DNA of 64,000 bases from Cricetomys ansorgei. Lineage: Eukaryota; Chordata; Mammalia; Rodentia; Nesomyidae. The stretch spans positions 50,383,001 to 50,447,000 of the forward strand of contig JAMJFZ010000107.1 of the NCBI GenBank assembly GCA_026225945.1, given 5' to 3'. Numbering within the stretch: position 1 is the stretch's first letter; each line of letters begins with the position of its first letter. Below are positions 60,101 through 64,000 of this stretch, one piece after another. Position numbers and translations under genes: made by a program. The notes under the pieces are model-generated. The model did no database searches, was not told the DNA's origin, and was given only the letters and a program-made list of their open reading frames with translations.

Positions 60101-61593
60101 GTAGATGTTAACTTATTAGGGTTGCCATCACAAAGTACCTAGTACTGAAAGGTATAAATACCACATATCTCATTGCAAGAGCCCAGGCTTCCTCCATGGT
60201 TTTCCAGCCTCTCTCTCTACATCATTACAATGATTATCCTCTGAAAAGTCCATCAAAATGTAATGCATTAACTCTCATAACTTCCTATATCAACCATTAG
60301 TAACACTGTTGCCAAGTCCATGGACCTTAAAGCACACTGGTTGTCTGGCTACACAGGATGGGTTTTGAAATATTGCTGGAAGCATTCATGACTTTCACAC
60401 TACTGCGTATGCTTGCAAAGCTATGAATATAGGGACTATGCCAAATCTTGCCAATATTTATGGTTTGTTGAAGTAAGGTCTCTTACAGCCAACGTTGACT
60501 TCACCATCATGGCAGTTCTCCTATCTCAGCCACTTGAGTACTTCTAGTTGTGAGCCAGGGGTCTGAATTCAATCATGGAATTCAATCTTCATGGGTCATT
60601 TGGTTTGAATTAGAATTTATCCGAAGATTAAGTCACCCCTCAGGAGGATTTTTCTGTTCAGTAAATTTTATAATATTAAGTGAAGTGAGAACCACTCTGA
60701 ATGTATGTGCTACCATCCCAAGAAATAGAGACACATACAGAATGAATTGGGAAAAAAAAAATGTGAAGGCAGCAGAAAACTGAAAGTCCCAATTGTCTGC
60801 TTGCACATGCTCCCTTGTGTGAATTGGGCTGACTTGGCATCTGTTACGAAAGAATAAAACTTTTACCAATAGTTACATATTTGATATGCAGTCTTTTTAT
60901 TTTATAAGCTCCTTCTCCCAATAACAGGTCTAGCTCCTGGCTGCAGAAAGGAAGCTGAGACCCATGGTGAGTAGTCACAGTAGCTGAAGAATTTTTCAGA
61001 CTGGTCAAACAAGACTTTATCTTTGTTTGTGGCCACAGATGGAAGGTTGTGATCCCCAATGCATCTGTGACCAAAGCCCTCCCTGCATGGAGAAGCTGGC
61101 CTGAGAGTTAAGTCGGTGGCAAAGAACAGGCACAGCCCTGGCCTCCTTAGAGCCACCATCCTGAGGCCACACCCTAAGGCCACACCCAACCTCCTATTGA
61201 GAATTTCTGAAGTGTGAGCATCTCCCTTTTCCTCCCATGCTCTTATCCTACTGCTTCTCATTGCCTGATCTAGTCTTTTCCTAGGGAACCGGGAGTGGTT
61301 CTGATTTCCTCTCCCCTCCTCAACAGGCCCACTCAACATCAATGTGCACGTCTCTTAGGGATATTTACTTTTCATTTGTATGGACAGGATACAGGCTCGT
61401 GGCTTAATGAACAAAGAGGTGTGACTACGTACAACAAAATCTAGCAGGCTTTGACTCCGTCCCACCTCCTGATCTCTCCCTGGAGCTTTCAGATCACTTT
61501 GCTATTTCCGATGCTATTTAGTTTGTGCTTCTATTTCTTGACTTTTTACTTTTAGTTATTTATCTATAAACGACAAGGATCTAGCTCTCCTCT
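60101..61593. other. Non-coding stretch, nothing certain
   Basis: 'cttattagggttgccatcac' near 60112 hints at an old LTR or rodent repeat. A 146-codon minus-strand frame (60902-61342) has no recognisable domain, splice logic or start context and is not called. 'aaggccacaccc' is nearly repeated at about 61153-61180. Confidence 0.4.
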
Positions 61594-61637
61594 ATCACAC
61601 ACTACTAGTACTGTTACTACCACTACTGCTACTGCGA
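61594..61637. repeat. (CTA)n/(CTG) trinucleotide repeat, imperfect
   Basis: 'cacactactagtactgttac' followed by 'taccactactgctactgc'. Confidence 0.8.
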
Positions 61638-63815
61638 TTTGTTTCTATTTCCTTATTTGAAACAACCTTTTTATATTTACTTAATTACCTCTTTTGCACG
61701 AGTGGGAGCTCATTCTCTATATCCTTTCACTCTTTCATTTCCATACTCTGACTGAGCCCTACAACTCCTTGTAATTGCTAGTGTAATCGATCTAGTAACC
61801 TACTCTGTTTGTTTTTGTCAGTTTGTTTTTGAATTATCACAATGCTCTCAGCATCTGAACTTGCCAGACACAGCACTCTTTAAGCATTTCTGTCTCAAAT
61901 GCATTTATCAGAGACCTAGGTGTCTCTGCTCTCCTGTCTGTCCATTACCTGCCCCTCTCTCCAGTGAGCAGTCTGTTACTGTCCTTTAGGGCATTCCAGT
62001 CTGCTCATCTTGGGTAACCTCCCTCTTCCTCAAGCAAGCTTACTTTTTTGTTAGTGAAGTAGATTCTTCAGTGACCTCCTATGAACTAAAGCACGGAATG
62101 TGAATTCTAAAAGTATTTAAAAGTAACTTTCACATCTGAAAATGTTTTGCACCTGCTGGTCAATTGATTGGTAGTTGGGTTAGGTATGGAACTCTAGCTT
62201 GAGAAGAAGTTTCCCTTAGAATTTTAAACCATTACTTGACTGCTGTTGAAAAGATAAAGTTTTCTTCATGATCATTATTGAAACACGGTTTTCAGTTTTT
62301 CTTTGGTTTGAATCTGAGAGATTGTTTTCTAAAATACCAAAAGAAGTATATTTAGAATTTTTATGTTTTCCTCTCACTCTGAACCCAAGTGGAGATACAA
62401 TATTTTAGAAATATCTCCTGTAGTAGGGAAATGGAAACAAATGAAGCAACTTAATGAGCTGTGATATAAAAATGAGAATGCAAACTGGGGGGTGGGGGGT
62501 GTTCCCAGACAAGATTAGGCAAGACCTTTGTCATCTCCCTCCTGGCCATATCTTGGTCACAGCCTGGATGAAGTGAAGGCCAGTAATCTCATTCTACGAC
62601 AAGGACTGTGCACACGCTGCTATCTGTTCTTGTGGTAGCTATGACTCGTGTTACAAAGAACATGGAAAATGGTTAAGCTTTAGTATGTGCTGTTTAGAGA
62701 TCTTGTCAACAGAATTGACAGTCTTCATGCCTTATTGTCTATAAGAAAACAGTTTCTGAGTTCTGAACAGCACACTTGAAAGTGAACATTTAGACCACAA
62801 CTTGTTTGCAAATTCAAGCTGGTCTGTATGTCATTTTCACCACTAACTAAAAACTTTATGTTTTGATCTTGAACCTAGTTGTTCTTCCCTCAAAACCAGT
62901 AGCCTGCTATGTGATTCAAAACCTCTTCTAATACTTTGGCGAATCCTTTCACTCGAAAACTATGTGTACTCAAAATGTAGCCAAGTTATAGAAACATAAT
63001 ACTCCCCAGAAGTAAAGTCAGGGACGCCCAGGGTCGCAGACTCAAGATGTCATTTCTGCAGCAGCTTCTCTCACATCCAAGGCCCCCATGAAACACTTCC
63101 TCCTAATATACTTGGAGACCCTTCTTATGTTGCATTAAACTGAAAATACAAGGTGCAAAGTACCCAAAGGACAAATTTGCATATTACTGTAGTATTTACA
63201 TAAATAACACCTTAAGCACCCCAACAAATGGTTTGAAACTTTTTATTTTCCCAAAAAAATCATCACTAAGTTCAAATGTGCGAATAAAAAAAAAAAGCCA
63301 TTCCCTTAAGCGTGTGTATGGATTATCTCTTCGAAATGACCTTCCAGCCTCTCCCTCCAACCCCAACTCAACTAGCTCCTGACTCCTTTTCTCCCTCGCT
63401 GTCTCTCCGAAGTCACCTTTAACTCTTGCTGCGAACCCGTGTGTTTCCTCTACTCTCTCTGCAATGATGGCCCTGGTTTTCGTTCCAGGAGATCTGAGGC
63501 AACCCTGCCTCTCACTGCTTACCGTTCCAGGCACTCTTGATGTCCTGGGCACATGACAGTTGGATGTTGTCAGAGAAGGAAAAGCAAGCTTCTAGGTTCC
63601 ACCCTTTAAAGTCTCCTTGTCTCTCGAGCCAAGTGTGTGGAGTAGGGGCCACGTGTGTCCTCCGTGACTGTCGCCCCTCACCTATAGAGTAAGCGATGAC
63701 AGCGCCTTCCCTACCTGCTATTCTGGAATGGCGTCAGACTATTTTCCTTGATGATATACTTGAAAAAATCATCCCATTATCTGATTTAATGACATAAACG
63801 AGAAGAGACTGACTA
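61638..63815. other. Non-coding stretch, nothing recognised
   Basis: It contains a G6-T-G6 run near 62487 and an A-rich run near 63287. The 118-codon minus-strand frame at 63196-63552 lacks a recognisable domain and reads through low-complexity sequence. Confidence 0.4.
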
Positions 63816-63821
63816 AACTGG

Positions 63822-63995
63822 AGGTGGGAGGGAGGGCTCGGTGGTTAACAGCATTTGCTGCTATAGCGGACGACCTAGAGTCAGTTCCCAGCACCCACGT
63901 GAGAGCTGACGACCACGTGAACGCTAGCTCCGGGAGATCCGATGAAGTGTTCCGTCCTCTGTGGGCACTGCAGGCGCGTGGCACATGGCATACTT
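63822..63995 (+). mobile_element. B3-type SINE, sense
   Basis: 'ggagggagggctcggtggtt', 'aacagcatttgctgctatag', 'cagttcccagcacccacgtg' and 'tccgtcctctgtgggcactg' give the B3 head and body. The copy keeps several CpGs, suggesting it is relatively young. Confidence 0.88.
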
Positions 63996-64000
63996 GGAAG

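Noticed and set aside
60902..61342. 146-codon minus-strand frame
   Set aside because: No recognisable domain, no splice or start context, and composition typical of chance frames. Comparable frames on the opposite strand do not support coding.
62487..62499. G6-T-G6 as a G-quadruplex
   Set aside because: There are only two G tracts and no further tracts nearby, so a standard four-tract quadruplex is not supported.
63196..63552. 118-codon minus-strand frame
   Set aside because: It reads through an A-rich run and ordinary sequence, with no domain or start context.
1..64000. Prokaryotic-style system, CRISPR array, phage or integrated virus
   Set aside because: No regularly spaced repeats, no operon-like frames and no intact viral genes. 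The repeat content is that of rodent nuclear DNA.

Overview
This is nuclear genomic DNA from a muroid rodent (mouse, rat, hamster or vole type). The evidence is the repeat content: B1, B2/B3, B4 and ID-like SINEs, a URR1-type hAT element, several copies of a rodent-specific ~400 bp interspersed repeat, old MIR and L1 remnants, and many long (CA)n/(TG)n, (GATA)n and (GGAA)n microsatellites. There are no operons, phage, plasmid or CRISPR features. Almost all open reading frames in the window are chance frames or frames across repeats.

The only convincing coding sequence is two internal exons of one plus-strand gene, at 14414-14563 (50 codons) and 20295-20432 (46 codons). Both have proper acceptor and donor sites, both begin and end on codon boundaries (phase 0), and they join into a continuous frame. 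They encode a short amphipathic helix followed by a serine/threonine-rich, acidic, probably disordered segment, which suits part of a large cytoplasmic scaffold or regulatory protein. I could not name the gene with confidence. A third, weaker candidate exon at 29058-29261 (68 codons, also phase 0/0, strong donor) may belong to the same gene or be an alternative or false exon. The first exons, promoter and last exon are not recognised here, so most of the window is probably intron of this gene.

Layout: 1-14.4 kb is intronic or flanking DNA with SINEs, an L1 fragment (about 9.1-9.9 kb) and a recent 46-bp tandem duplication at 8.9 kb. 14.4-20.4 kb holds the two exons and a ~5.7 kb intron. 20.4-29 kb is an intron rich in L1 fragments, SINEs and microsatellites. 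29.06-29.26 kb is the candidate exon. 29.3-64 kb shows no supported exon; it carries scattered SINEs, MIRs, rodent repeats, two URR1 copies (one nested in another repeat), microsatellites and a perfect AT-rich inverted repeat at 46.78 kb.

No novel biological system is evident. The items most worth a second look are the identity of the gene, the status of the third exon, G-runs just upstream of the second exon, and a few local rearrangements.
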